Source: Pseudomonadota bacterium
GTDB lineage: Bacteria > Pseudomonadota > Gammaproteobacteria > Xanthomonadales > Ahniellaceae
Assembly: GCA_022843465.1 (NCBI GenBank)
Contig: JALHNO010000001.1
Coordinates: 260,787-324,786 of the forward strand
Reading direction: 5' to 3'
Length of the DNA stretch: 64,000 bases
Shown: positions 19,495-28,427 of the stretch, piece after piece
Layout of the letters: every line of letters starts with the position of its first letter
Position numbering within the stretch: position 1 is the stretch's first letter
Notes under the pieces: model-generated
What the model was told of the DNA's origin: nothing
The model's database searches: none
What the model saw: only the letters and a program-made list of their open reading frames with translations
Program-made: the position numbers and the translations under genes

Positions 19495-20010
19495 GTGAAC
19501 AAGACCGATCTGACGTTTCTCAAGCACTTTGCCATGGTCATCGGCGGTCTCGTACTGCTGACACTGGTGCTGATTGCTGGCGCCTACTGGATCTACAGCG
19601 GCCATCAGCCCGAACCCAGCAAGATCGCCGCGAGCAGGACGGCGGCGCGCATTGCGCCCGTCGGTGATGTCTTTGCCGGCGAGACCGGACTGGCTGCAAT
19701 GGCCGCCGCCAAGGCGGCTGCCGAGGCCGCGGCCAAGGCACAAGTGGCCTATGACGGCACCCTCGACGGCGCTGTGATCTACGAGAAGTTGTGCTCTGCC
19801 TGCCACAAGACTGGTGCCGGTGGAGCACCCATGCTGACCAAGGCATTGTGGGCCAGCCGTATCACCCAGGGAACCGATGCCCTCGTGTTGCACGCGATTC
19901 AAGGCTATCAGGGCGAGGCCGGCGTCATGCCGGCGCGCGGTGGCAATCCCTCGCTCAGCGATGAGCAGGTCCGTGCCTCGGTCGAGTGGATGCTCGGCAA
20001 CCTGAACTAG
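19495..20010 (+). CDS. Membrane-anchored cytochrome c5-type monohaem protein
   Basis: 171 residues from GTG 19495, with AAGGA 7 bases upstream; in-frame sequence back to 19441 is open but gives a poor N-terminus. One transmembrane helix (MVIGGLVLLTLVLIAGAYWIY) anchors it, followed by an alanine-rich linker (AAMAAAKAAAEAAAKAQ) and a c-type domain with C100-S-A-C103-H104 and the distal methionine in VMPARGGNPSLSDEQV. GVMPARGGNP is typical of cytochrome c5 (CycB) proteins. It carries electrons in the periplasm, probably between quinol-oxidising complexes and terminal oxidases. The following gene, after 62 bases, encodes a secreted nuclease. Confidence 0.8.
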   Translation: MNKTDLTFLKHFAMVIGGLVLLTLVLIAGAYWIYSGHQPEPSKIAASRTAARIAPVGDVFAGETGLAAMAAAKAAAEAAAKAQVAYDGTLDGAVIYEKLCSACHKTGAGGAPMLTKALWASRITQGTDALVLHAIQGYQGEAGVMPARGGNPSLSDEQVRASVEWMLGNLN

Positions 20011-20072
20011 TGCGGCTGCCTGCCACGCGGCGCGGCAGCCTGCGGCGCCTTGATCCGCCCGAGTCCAACTAC

Positions 20073-21917
20073 ATGCGCCCAATCCGTTCACTTTGCCCGT
20101 TTGCGTTGCTGATCGCCGCGACGCTGCTGGCCGGCTGCGACAACGGGCAGCCGGGCGGTGTACCGCGCGCCTACGAGGGACCCCTGGAGTGTGGCGCTCC
20201 GGCTGCCCAGATTGGCGCGATCCAGGGCAGCGGTGCACTCAGTCCTGTGCTCGGGCGGACCGTTGAAGTCGAGGCCATCATCTCTGCGCGGTTCCTGGAT
20301 GGGCTGGGCGGGTTTTTCATTGCCTCGGCCGCTGACGAGAGCGACCAGAATCCCGATACCTCCGAAGGCATTTTTGTCCGCTACGAGTCCAGGCTGCCGC
20401 GGATGCCGCGGCATGCGCGGATCCGATTGCGTGCGCGGGTGGCTGAACTCGGGACTGCGCCCGATACCCAGACGGCCCTGATCGAGGTCAGCGAGCTGGT
20501 CCAGTGCGGCAAGGCCGATCCGTTGCTGCCAGTGCTCCTGAGTTCCGTGCCCGACGGGGCGACCGGCTGGGAGGCGCTGGAGAGCCAGCGCGTGCAGATA
20601 ACCGGTCCTCTCTCGGTGATCGGCAACGATGAGCTGGCCCGCAATGGCGAATTGCTGGTCTCGTTCGACGGTCGCGATTTTGCGCCGACCGAAATCAGTG
20701 CGCCCGGGCCGGCAGCGCAGCAGCGCGCCGACGCCAACCGGCGCACACGGCTCTGGCTGGACGACGCCCAACTCGATACCTATCCGCAGAAGCTCTGGTT
20801 CCTGCCCGAACCCTTGACCGCCGAGACCCCCTGGCGAGTCGACACCCAGGTCAGTGGCATCGAGGGAGTGCTGGAACAGCGTGATGGCCACTGGCGACTG
20901 CAGTTGACGAACCCGATCAAGTCAGTGACGCAGGCGCCGCGTCCGCTACAGCCGCCGGATCTTGATGGCGACCTGACGATCGCAAGCTTCAATGTCCTGA
21001 ATTACTTCAATGGCGATGGCAAGGGCGGCGGCTTTCCGACCGAGCGAGGGGCCAGCAGTCCGGCGCATTTTGCGCGCCAACGGGAGAAAATCATTGCTGC
21101 CCTCGGCCTGATCAAGGCCGATGTGTTGGCGCTGATGGAGATCGAGAATGATGGTTTCGCCGCGGACAGCGCGATCGCCGACCTGACCGACGGACTCAAC
21201 CGCAAGTTGGGCGCAAAGGAAGGCGACTATGCCTTCGTGACCGTGGAGGGCGGCAACCCGGGCAGCGACCTGATCACGGTCGCCCTGCTTTATCGCAAGA
21301 GCCGGGTGCTGCCGATCGGTCCGCCGGCCCTGCTGCTCGATGAGCCGTTCCTCGCAATCGGCCGACCCCCGATGGCCCAGACCTTCGAGGCCGAGGGCGT
21401 TCGTTTCACCGTGGTTGCCAACCATTTCAAGTCCAAGGGCGGCTGCGACGACGCGGATCCGTCCAATCGCGACCTGGGTGATGGCCAGGGCTGCTGGAAT
21501 GCCACCCGGGTGGCAATGGCGCGTACGCTGTGGAACTGGGTGCAGACCGACCCGACCGCCAGCGGCGACAAACGCGTGCTGATTGTCGGCGACCTCAACG
21601 CGTTGGGTGAGGAGGATCCGGTTCGACTGCTCAAGTCCAGCGGTCTGCGCGACCTCCTCGCTGAACATGCCGCCGAACCTGCCTACAGCTATGTGTTCCG
21701 CGGTGAGTCGGGTCGCCTGGACCATGCCCTCGCCAGCCCGGAACTGGCCAGTCTGGTCAGTCGAGCCGCCGAATGGCATATCAATGCCGATGAGTCCCCG
21801 GCGCTCGAATACGCCGCAGCCGGTTTTGACGCCCGGACACTGCGCAGCCGCTATCGACCTGACCCGTTCCGAAGCTCGGATCACGACCCCGTTTTGGTGG
21901 GTTTGAAGCTCAAATAG
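20073..21917 (+). CDS. ExeM/NucH-family extracellular endonuclease, lipoprotein
   Basis: 614 residues from ATG 20073, chosen because it gives a lipobox (L19-A20-G21-C22). The C-terminal 330 residues are an endonuclease/exonuclease/phosphatase domain: TIASFNVLNYFN, ALMEIENDGF, TVVANHFKSKGGCDD, LIVGDLNALGEEDP and RSSDHDPVLVGL, with the metal and catalytic Asn, Glu, Asp and His in place. The N-terminal half (IGAIQGSGALSPVLGRTVEVEAI..., GFFIASAADESDQNPDTSEGIFV) is the OB/LTD-like module typical of ExeM and NucH. Relatives degrade extracellular DNA for nutrition or biofilm dispersal. This copy is likely attached to the outer membrane by its lipid. Confidence 0.85.
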   Translation: MRPIRSLCPFALLIAATLLAGCDNGQPGGVPRAYEGPLECGAPAAQIGAIQGSGALSPVLGRTVEVEAIISARFLDGLGGFFIASAADESDQNPDTSEGIFVRYESRLPRMPRHARIRLRARVAELGTAPDTQTALIEVSELVQCGKADPLLPVLLSSVPDGATGWEALESQRVQITGPLSVIGNDELARNGELLVSFDGRDFAPTEISAPGPAAQQRADANRRTRLWLDDAQLDTYPQKLWFLPEPLTAETPWRVDTQVSGIEGVLEQRDGHWRLQLTNPIKSVTQAPRPLQPPDLDGDLTIASFNVLNYFNGDGKGGGFPTERGASSPAHFARQREKIIAALGLIKADVLALMEIENDGFAADSAIADLTDGLNRKLGAKEGDYAFVTVEGGNPGSDLITVALLYRKSRVLPIGPPALLLDEPFLAIGRPPMAQTFEAEGVRFTVVANHFKSKGGCDDADPSNRDLGDGQGCWNATRVAMARTLWNWVQTDPTASGDKRVLIVGDLNALGEEDPVRLLKSSGLRDLLAEHAAEPAYSYVFRGESGRLDHALASPELASLVSRAAEWHINADESPALEYAAAGFDARTLRSRYRPDPFRSSDHDPVLVGLKLK

Positions 21918-22051
21918 GGCGGTTCAGGGCGAAAAACGCGGCATGGCGCCTATTTTGACGCCGCAAGCATTCCGATTTTGCGCATCTTGAGGCATTCTTC
22001 GCCACCATCGTCTGTGCCAGGACATCCAGCAGACGCGATCAGGAGGATTCC

Positions 22052-23134
22052 ATGCTCAAAGTAGGCGACCCCGTTCCGGATTTCTCATTCTCCTCCGAGG
22101 CCTTTGGTTCCGTGTCCTCGGCTTCCCTGCGCGGCAAGCGCTACGTCATGTATTTCTACCCCAAAGACGATACTCCTGGCTGCACCCGTGAGGCCTGCGC
22201 CTTCCGCGACAATCTGCCGCGTTTCGGTACCCTGTCGGTCAAGGTGTTCGGAGTCAGCGCCGATGACGAGAAGTCCCACCTGCGTTTTGCGCGCAAGCAC
22301 TCGCTGAATTTCAAGCTGATCCCGGATCCCGATCACGTCATCTGCGAGGCGTTTGGAACCTGGATAGAGAAAAGCATGTATGGCCGCAGCTATATGGGGG
22401 TGGCGCGCAGTACGTTCGTCATCGGCCCGGATGCGCGGGTCGAAAAAATCTGGGAAAAAGTTTCGCCCGATGGACACGCCGAAGAAGTATTCGCCTGGTT
22501 GAATGGCGACCCAATTCCGGTGCCCGCCAAGCCGGCGCCGGTGGCCAAGCCTGTCGCAACGGTGCGTCCAGCCACGGTCGCGCAGGCCGCGACGGAGCCC
22601 TCGAGCACAACCACGATGGCCTCAACGGGATCGGCCGTGGGCGCGGGCGGCGGCAAGCTCCCGACCGGATCGTCCGGACCGATGAAATCGACCCGAAAGC
22701 CGGCGGCCAAGGCGGTTGCCGCTCCCGCATCCACCAGCAAGCCCAAGTCCGCGGCAAGCAAGGCAGCGGTGACCAAGTCTATGGCGAAGAAACAGCCGGC
22801 AAAGCCCGCAGCGGCCGGCAAGTCGGCAGCGAGGAAGCTCGCCAGCAAGAAATCCGCCGCAAAGAAAATACCTGCCAAGAAACTCGCCGGAAAGAAGGCA
22901 CCGGCCAAGAAGGCACCAGCCAAGAAGGTTGTGGCCAGGAAGCCGGCCGCAAAAAAGGTGAGCAGCGCCAAGCCGGCAGCGCGGGTTGCCGCCAAGCGCA
23001 GTGCCTCGGCGCGCAAATCGGCAGCGCGGGCACCGGCAGCACGCAGCAACCACGCACGACCGGCGACGGCCCAGGCTGCATCCCGGCGGCCGTCCGGCTC
23101 GAGCAAGGCGATCGGCGGCAAGTCACGGCGCTGA
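22052..23134 (+). CDS. PrxQ/BCP peroxiredoxin fused to a histone H1-like Lys/Ala/Pro tail
   Basis: 360 residues, ATG 22052 with AGGAGG. Residues 1-150 are a complete PrxQ (bacterioferritin comigratory protein) domain: FYPKDDTPGCTREAC gives peroxidatic C44 and resolving C49, followed by GVSADDEKSHLRFARKH and ARSTFVIGPDARVEKIW. Ordinary PrxQ ends near residue 155. Here about 205 more residues follow, built from PAKK, AAKK and SAAR-type units with a strong positive charge, like the tails of histone H1, AlgP or HupB. The tail should bind DNA, placing the peroxidase on the nucleoid. The open frame has no break at the joint, and the tail's GC-rich codon use matches its surroundings. Confidence 0.85.
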   Translation: MLKVGDPVPDFSFSSEAFGSVSSASLRGKRYVMYFYPKDDTPGCTREACAFRDNLPRFGTLSVKVFGVSADDEKSHLRFARKHSLNFKLIPDPDHVICEAFGTWIEKSMYGRSYMGVARSTFVIGPDARVEKIWEKVSPDGHAEEVFAWLNGDPIPVPAKPAPVAKPVATVRPATVAQAATEPSSTTTMASTGSAVGAGGGKLPTGSSGPMKSTRKPAAKAVAAPASTSKPKSAASKAAVTKSMAKKQPAKPAAAGKSAARKLASKKSAAKKIPAKKLAGKKAPAKKAPAKKVVARKPAAKKVSSAKPAARVAAKRSASARKSAARAPAARSNHARPATAQAASRRPSGSSKAIGGKSRR

Positions 23135-23185
23135 TCTTCGCATCAGGGGGCAACGGGCGCAGCCGTCGCCCTTTGCCCACTGGGC

Positions 23186-24223
23186 TCAGCGCTCCGAGTG
23201 GCCGGCCTCGTCGTAGTCGCGGCGCTGGAACAGCCCCGGCTTGATCAGATCGATGAAGGCGCGCGCCTGCGGGCTCAGGTACTTGCCCTTGCGCATCACC
23301 ACCCCATAGCTTCGCTGCGGGAAAAATGCGCGCATATTGCGCACTTCCAGCCGGTCGCTGGGCGCCAGGCAGATGCCGGTGACAATCGAGATGCCCAGAC
23401 CCATCGCAACATACTGCTTGATCACGTCCCAGCCGCCGACCTCGATGGCGACGGTGTAGGGAACGCGCGCCTGCTGGAAGATCAGGTCGACCAGCCGATA
23501 GGTGGTCAACCGCCTGGGCGGCAGAATCAGCCCGTAGGGACTGAGATCGCGCAGTCCAATCTCGGGCTTGGCTGCGAGCGGATGGTTGATCGGTGCAATC
23601 AGCATAGGATCGAACGCGTATACCGGCTCCCAGGCCAGATCGGCGGGCACATCCAGCATCGAGCCGACGGCGAAATCGACCTGGTCGGAGCGCATCATGG
23701 CCAGACCGTCGCTGCCAGTGACATTGTGCAATTGCAGGCGTACCGCCGGGTAGCGTTCGCGAAACGCCTGGACCAGGGCCGGCAGCAGATAGTGAATCGT
23801 CGACGACCCGGCAGCGATATTCAGCTCGCCCGCGTCCAGGCCCTGAAGTCGGCCCTTGAACTGCTGATCCAGGCTGTCCAGGTTTTCGATCAGGGGCAGT
23901 GCCAACTCGTACAGCATCTCTCCTGCCACGGTCAGCGTCACCCGACGCCCGGTGCGTTCCATCAGGTGCTTGCCGTAGTCGCGCTCGAGCGCGGCAATCT
24001 GCAGGCTGATCGAGGGTTGGCTCAGGAACAATGCCTCGGCGGCCCGCGACAGGGTGCCGAGCTTGGCGGTCATGCAGAAGGCGCGCAGCTGCTTGAGCCG
24101 GCTGCCCTTGTAGTAGAAGCGACCGGACTCAGTCGTGGGCGCGGAGACGTTACCGCCTGTCGCATCCTTCAAACGTTTGTTCGTCCTCGGCTTCGTCGGA
24201 CGCCGTGATTTTGGCTTTAACAT
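23186..24223 (-). CDS. LysR-family transcriptional regulator next to glyoxylate-shunt genes
   Basis: 345 residues from ATG 24223; no good ribosome site precedes it, and a TTG about 17 codons in is an alternative. A basic 40-residue extension (KPKSRRPTKPRTNKRLKD) precedes the winged helix (LKQLRAFCMTAKLGTLSRAAEALFLSQPSISLQIAALE). The effector-binding half follows (ELNIAAGSSTIHYLLPALVQAFRERYPAVRLQLHN..., GWDVIKQYVAMGLGISIVTGICL), of the CysB/Cbl subtype. It is transcribed divergently from aceB with a 138-base gap holding AATGT/ACATT inverted repeats, so it is a likely regulator of the malate synthase-isocitrate lyase pair and of itself. Confidence 0.85.
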   Translation of the reverse strand: MLKPKSRRPTKPRTNKRLKDATGGNVSAPTTESGRFYYKGSRLKQLRAFCMTAKLGTLSRAAEALFLSQPSISLQIAALERDYGKHLMERTGRRVTLTVAGEMLYELALPLIENLDSLDQQFKGRLQGLDAGELNIAAGSSTIHYLLPALVQAFRERYPAVRLQLHNVTGSDGLAMMRSDQVDFAVGSMLDVPADLAWEPVYAFDPMLIAPINHPLAAKPEIGLRDLSPYGLILPPRRLTTYRLVDLIFQQARVPYTVAIEVGGWDVIKQYVAMGLGISIVTGICLAPSDRLEVRNMRAFFPQRSYGVVMRKGKYLSPQARAFIDLIKPGLFQRRDYDEAGHSER

Positions 24224-24236
24224 TCAATCACTTGCG

Positions 24237-24250
24237 AATGTATTAACATT
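24237..24250. promoter_or_regulatory. Candidate LysR operator between lysR-type gene and aceB
   Basis: AATGT-ATTA-ACATT is a perfect inverted repeat within an AT-rich stretch, followed about 12 bases later by a second imperfect copy around TACATTGAAACATT. The position between two divergent starts is typical for the site that a LysR regulator uses for both autoregulation and activation. Confidence 0.4.
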
Positions 24251-24361
24251 GCTGAAGTGATACATTGAAACATTTGCTTTGTCAAACCATGCAATGCCGT
24301 CTAGTTTCGATAGTCGACGTCTGTTGGAGGGCAGAGCCGTCACTGCAGACAAGGAGCATTT

Positions 24362-25960
24362 ATGGCCGCTGTGCCCGAAACCGCCCGTACCCGCACTCGC
24401 CTCGCCGTCGATGCCGACGAAGCGAGCCGCCGGGTGTTGACTGACGAAGCCCTGGATTTGCTGATTGAATTGCATCAGCGCTTCGATCTGCGGCGGCAGG
24501 CACTGCTCGAGGCCCGGCGCCAGCGTCAACAACGTTTCGATGGCGGTGAACTTCCGGATTTCCTGCCTGAAACAGCCGCCATTCGTGCCGGTGACTGGAA
24601 AGTGGCAGCGATTCCCGCCGCCCTGCAGGACCGCCGCGTTGAAATCACCGGCCCGGTCGATCGCAAGATGATCATCAATGCGCTGAACTCCGGCGCGCGG
24701 GTGTTCATGGCGGATTTCGAGGATTCGTCGAGTCCCACCTGGGACGCAATGATCCAGGGCCAGATCAACCTGTACGACGCCAGTCGCGGCAACATTGATT
24801 TCACTTCGCCCGAAGGCAAGCGCTATGCCCTGAAGGAAGGCCCGCTGGCCAAGCTGATGGTTCGCCCGCGCGGCTGGCACCTGGATGAGAAACATCTGCT
24901 GGTCGACGATCAGCCCCTGTCTGGCGCCTTGTTCGATTTCGGGCTGTATGCCTTCCACAATGCCAGCGTGCTGGCGGCAGCCGAACGCGGACCGTATTTC
25001 TATCTGCCCAAGATGCAGAGTCACCTCGAAGCGCAACTCTGGGACGAGGTCATGGCGTTCACCGAGGTGCGCCTGGGTCTGCCGATCGGCACCATGAAGG
25101 CCACGGTCCTGATCGAGACGCTGCCTGCCGCCTTCGAGATGGATGAGATCCTGCATGCGCTGCGCGGCCGAATCGTCGGACTCAATTGCGGGCGTTGGGA
25201 CTATATTTTTTCCTACATCAAGACCTTCCGCGCACAGTCCGATCGCGTGTTGCCGGAACGCTCCCAGGTCAGCATGAGTGCGCCGTTCCTGAAGGCATAC
25301 GCGGATCTGCTGATCCACACCTGCCATCGCCGAGGTGCCTTTGCGATGGGAGGAATGGCAGCGCAGATCCCGATCGCGCGCGATCCGGCAGCCAATGAGG
25401 CCGCGATGGCCAAGGTGCGCGCCGACAAGCTCCGCGAGGTCAAGGCCGGGCACGATGGCACCTGGGTCGCGCATCCCGGACTGATACCGATTGCCCAGGC
25501 CATCTTTGACGAACACATGCCCGGGCCGAACCAGGTTCATGTCGAGCGCGCCGAAGTCGAGGTCGGTCGTGACCAGCTGATCACCCCGAGCGCCGGCAGT
25601 ATCAGCCGTGCCGGCTTCCTGAACAATATCGATGTCTGCGTTCGCTACGTTGCCGCCTGGCTCGATGGTCTGGGCTGCGTGCCGATCCATGACCTGATGG
25701 AAGATGCCGCGACCGCCGAGATCTCGCGTGCCCAACTCTGGCAATGGTTGCATGTCGGGGGCCTCAGGCTGGATGACGGCACGCCGCTCGACTTCGCGTT
25801 GTTCGACCAGGCGCTCGCCAGCATTGGCGACCGCGTTGATCGCGCCGGTCTGCCGGGCGAATCGCGCTTCGATGAAGCGGCGCAGTTGCTCGGCGAATGG
25901 ACTCGGGCCGACGAGCTGGTCGAATTCCTGACCCTGCCCTGTTACGAGCGCCTGAGCTGA
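24362..25960 (+). CDS. aceB: Malate synthase A
   Basis: 532 residues, the normal size for the A form; ATG 24362 with AAGGAG 6 bases upstream. It condenses glyoxylate with acetyl-CoA to malate, the second step of the glyoxylate shunt. The family signature [17 protein letters not shown] lies near residue 275, preceded by the metal-site glutamate segment ([23 protein letters not shown]). [16 protein letters not shown] and [14 protein letters not shown] are also characteristic. Isocitrate lyase follows after 76 bases that contain a short hairpin, and a LysR regulator lies divergently upstream. Confidence 0.95.
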   Translation: MAAVPETARTRTRLAVDADEASRRVLTDEALDLLIELHQRFDLRRQALLEARRQRQQRFDGGELPDFLPETAAIRAGDWKVAAIPAALQDRRVEITGPVDRKMIINALNSGARVFMADFEDSSSPTWDAMIQGQINLYDASRGNIDFTSPEGKRYALKEGPLAKLMVRPRGWHLDEKHLLVDDQPLSGALFDFGLYAFHNASVLAAAERGPYFYLPKMQSHLEAQLWDEVMAFTEVRLGLPIGTMKATVLIETLPAAFEMDEILHALRGRIVGLNCGRWDYIFSYIKTFRAQSDRVLPERSQVSMSAPFLKAYADLLIHTCHRRGAFAMGGMAAQIPIARDPAANEAAMAKVRADKLREVKAGHDGTWVAHPGLIPIAQAIFDEHMPGPNQVHVERAEVEVGRDQLITPSAGSISRAGFLNNIDVCVRYVAAWLDGLGCVPIHDLMEDAATAEISRAQLWQWLHVGGLRLDDGTPLDFALFDQALASIGDRVDRAGLPGESRFDEAAQLLGEWTRADELVEFLTLPCYERLS

Positions 25961-25975
25961 CCCTTTGATTCTGTG

Positions 25976-25994
25976 CCACGGCGGAGGGCCGTGG
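25976..25994 (+). other. Hairpin in the aceB-aceA spacer
   Basis: CCACGGC (25976-25982) pairs with GCCGTGG (25988-25994) around a 5-base loop. No T run follows. It could stabilise an mRNA end or set the relative levels of the two products of the shared transcript. Confidence 0.35.
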
Positions 25995-26036
25995 ACGACA
26001 CCGCAAGACCCACCACCGACCCTACTGGAGACGCCG

Positions 26037-27326
26037 ATGAAAACCACCCTCCCGACCGCCGAACAGATCAAGCTCGATTGGCAGAACAGCCCGCGCTGGG
26101 CTGGCGTCAAGCGTCCCTACTCCGCCGAGGATGTGGTACGTCTGCGCGGCACGGTACACGTTGAGCACACTCTGGCGCGCAAGGGCGCCGAGAAGCTCTG
26201 GCATTACCTGCATACCGAGTCGTTCGTGAACGCGCTCGGCGCGATGACCGGAAACCAGGCCATGCAGCAGGTCAAGGCCGGCCTCAAGGCCATCTATCTC
26301 TCCGGCTGGCAGGTAGCCGCCGATGCCAATACCGCAGGCACGATGTACCCGGACCAGTCGCTGTATCCGGTCGATTCGGTACCCAATGTCGTGCGTGCCA
26401 TCAACAATACGCTCAAGCGCGCCGACCAGATCCATCATGCCGAGGGCAATGACGACATCGACTGGTTGCAGCCGATCGTGGCCGATGCCGAAGCCGGCTT
26501 TGGTGGCGTGCTCAATGCATACGAACTGATGACGCACATGATCGAAGCCGGCGCTGCCGGTGTGCATTGGGAAGACCAGCTCGCCAGCGCCAAGAAGTGC
26601 GGCCATATGGGCGGCAAGGTGCTGGTGCCGACCCAGGAAGCCGTGCAGAAGCTGATCGCCGCCCGCCTCGCGGCCGATATCGCTGGCGTGCCCACCCTGA
26701 TCGTGGCGCGCACCGATGCCATGGGCGCCGCCCTGGTCACCAGTGATGTCGATGCCAACGATCAGCCGTTCTGCAATGGCAAGCGCACCGTCGAAGGTTT
26801 CTACGAAACCCGCATGGGTCTCGACCAGGCAATCTCGCGTGGCCTGGCCTATGCGCCCTATGCCGATCTGATCTGGTGCGAGACCTCGACCCCCGATCTC
26901 GCCCAGGCCAAGCAGTTCGCCGATGCAATCCATGCCAAGTACCCGGGCAAATTGCTGGCCTACAACTGCTCGCCCAGCTTCAACTGGAAGAAGAACCTTG
27001 ACGAGGCGACGATCGCCAAGTTCCAGAAGGAAATCGCCAGCTACGGCTACAAGTTCCAGTTCATCACGCTGGCCGGCTTCCATGCGCTGAACTACTCGAT
27101 GTGGAAACTGGCCACCGGCTACAAGGATCGCCAGATGGCAGCCTATGTCGAGTTGCAGGAAGAAGAGTTTGCCAACGAGCGCAACGGCTATACCGCCGCC
27201 AAGCATCAGCGCGAGGTCGGTACCGGCTATTTCGACAAGGTGAACGAGGTGATCGCCTCGGGTCAGTCCTCGCTGTCGGCATTGAGCGGATCGACCGAAG
27301 AGGAACAGTTCCACCACGCTGCCTGA
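26037..27326 (+). CDS. aceA: Isocitrate lyase
   Basis: 429 residues from ATG 26037 with a GGAG site; a longer frame to 25965 lacks conserved sequence. It splits isocitrate into succinate and glyoxylate, feeding malate synthase encoded upstream and letting the cell grow on acetate or fatty acids. The catalytic loop [13 protein letters not shown] lies near residues 185-198, with the substrate and metal segments [49 protein letters not shown] and [13 protein letters not shown]. The C-terminus ends with [13 protein letters not shown] and a short tail, the typical short bacterial form. Transcription ends at a strong terminator 25 bases past the stop. Confidence 0.97.
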   Translation: MKTTLPTAEQIKLDWQNSPRWAGVKRPYSAEDVVRLRGTVHVEHTLARKGAEKLWHYLHTESFVNALGAMTGNQAMQQVKAGLKAIYLSGWQVAADANTAGTMYPDQSLYPVDSVPNVVRAINNTLKRADQIHHAEGNDDIDWLQPIVADAEAGFGGVLNAYELMTHMIEAGAAGVHWEDQLASAKKCGHMGGKVLVPTQEAVQKLIAARLAADIAGVPTLIVARTDAMGAALVTSDVDANDQPFCNGKRTVEGFYETRMGLDQAISRGLAYAPYADLIWCETSTPDLAQAKQFADAIHAKYPGKLLAYNCSPSFNWKKNLDEATIAKFQKEIASYGYKFQFITLAGFHALNYSMWKLATGYKDRQMAAYVELQEEEFANERNGYTAAKHQREVGTGYFDKVNEVIASGQSSLSALSGSTEEEQFHHAA

Positions 27327-27350
27327 GCAAGATAGCGCCCGCCATTGGGG

Positions 27351-27386
27351 AACGAGGGGCCGCCGCGAGGCGGCCCCTCGTTTTTT
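27351..27386 (+). terminator. Strong rho-independent terminator after aceA
   Basis: AACGAGGGGCCGCC (27351-27364) pairs perfectly with GGCGGCCCCTCGTT (27369-27382) around a GCGA loop, and six T end at 27386. A 14-base GC-rich stem plus a T run makes this a confident call. Confidence 0.92.
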
Positions 27387-27411
27387 GGTGGCCAGCGACG
27401 TAGCGACGTTC

Positions 27412-27509
27412 GGCGCAATAACCGAAGGGCGCATCGCGCCGCATTGAACTGCGTCCCGACGTATGTGTGCGGGGACACATTCGGCGCCACGCCCTTCGGT
27501 TATTGCGCC
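27412..27509. repeat. REP/BIME-like inverted repeat pair
   Basis: GGCGCAATAACCGAAGGGCG at 27412-27431 has an exact complement at 27490-27509. Each arm also folds on itself through GGCGC/GCGCC bases. Palindromic units of this composition are scattered between genes in many proteobacteria, often as pairs in opposite orientation. This one sits between aceA and the tail of the P-domain gene. Confidence 0.5.
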
Positions 27510-27622
27510 CAACGATGCTGAGCCGCGCGATGTGCATGATCTTCGGAAGCGCCAGTTTCCTGTGGGCACAACCCGAGAACGTCACAATCTGCAGCCACGC
27601 CGATCCGCGAAAAGCGCGAAGA

Positions 27623-27648
27623 GAAAGGGCGCCCGAAGGCGCCCTTTC
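27623..27648 (-). terminator. Terminator-like hairpin after the two-P-domain protein
   Basis: GAAAGGGCGCC (27623-27633) and GGCGCCCTTTC (27638-27648) pair over 11 bases around a CGAA loop. Read on the minus strand the following bases are TCTTCGCGCTTTT, only weakly T-rich. A near copy (29985-30008) follows the paralogous gene. Confidence 0.6.
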
Positions 27649-27669
27649 GTGACCGCGCCGCTGCAACAA

Positions 27670-28427
27670 TCACTGACGGCGGCTGTAGGCACCAAAGCCG
27701 ATCAGGCCGAGGCCGAGGAAGGCCAGCAGCATCAGACCGCGCGCCCCTTCGCCCAGGGCCGGGACCGGAATGGGCGGTGCGCCGGTAGTGCCGGTCAGGT
27801 CGAAAGTGAACAGCTGGGCACCCGCCGAGCAATCGAGCACGCCGAGGAAGGTGCCGCTGACCAGGCTCGAGTAGGTGATCGTGGTGCTGGCTGATCCCCC
27901 GGCAGGTACCGTGAACATCAGCGGCGCAACCGTGAACTGGGTAGCCGCCGGTGCCGTGCAGGTGACGTCCACCGGCACCAGGCCCGGGTTCTGGAACGCA
28001 ACCGGCGCGGTAGTGGCGGGGCCAGCGAACGACTGCATCGGCAAGGTGATCAGCGAACCCGAGGTTGGGGTCGAAGTCAGCGGCACCACGGTCCCGGCTG
28101 GGCAGCTCAATTCAAAGGTGACCACGACCGGCGTACCGCCCTGATCCTCACTGCAGGTCAAGGCCTGGGTGACTGCGGCCGCACCGAGCGTGCAGGTGCC
28201 CGACAGCGGGCCGCCACTGATCGCGCCAGCACCTTCGGCCATGACCGTTTGACCGAAGCCGGCAAACGGTGCGGTGGGCGCCGTGCAGGTCGTGGTCGTG
28301 GTGTTCATGGCGCCCGTGCCCGAGCCCGGCGTGCCGATGCTGACATCGATGGTACCCGTCCCGGTCGAGCCGATCACGCCGCCACCGGTGAAGGCGACGG
28401 TTCCCAGCGGGGCCGGGTTGTAGGCGA
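27670..28427. repeat. Long direct repeat, copy 1 (C-terminal coding region)
   Basis: About 755 bases encoding the C-terminal region of the two-P-domain protein are closely matched by 30031-30788, including the sorting tail and a similar terminator hairpin just beyond. Most differences visible by eye are third-position changes, so the copies have been kept alike at protein level or arose recently. Confidence 0.7.
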
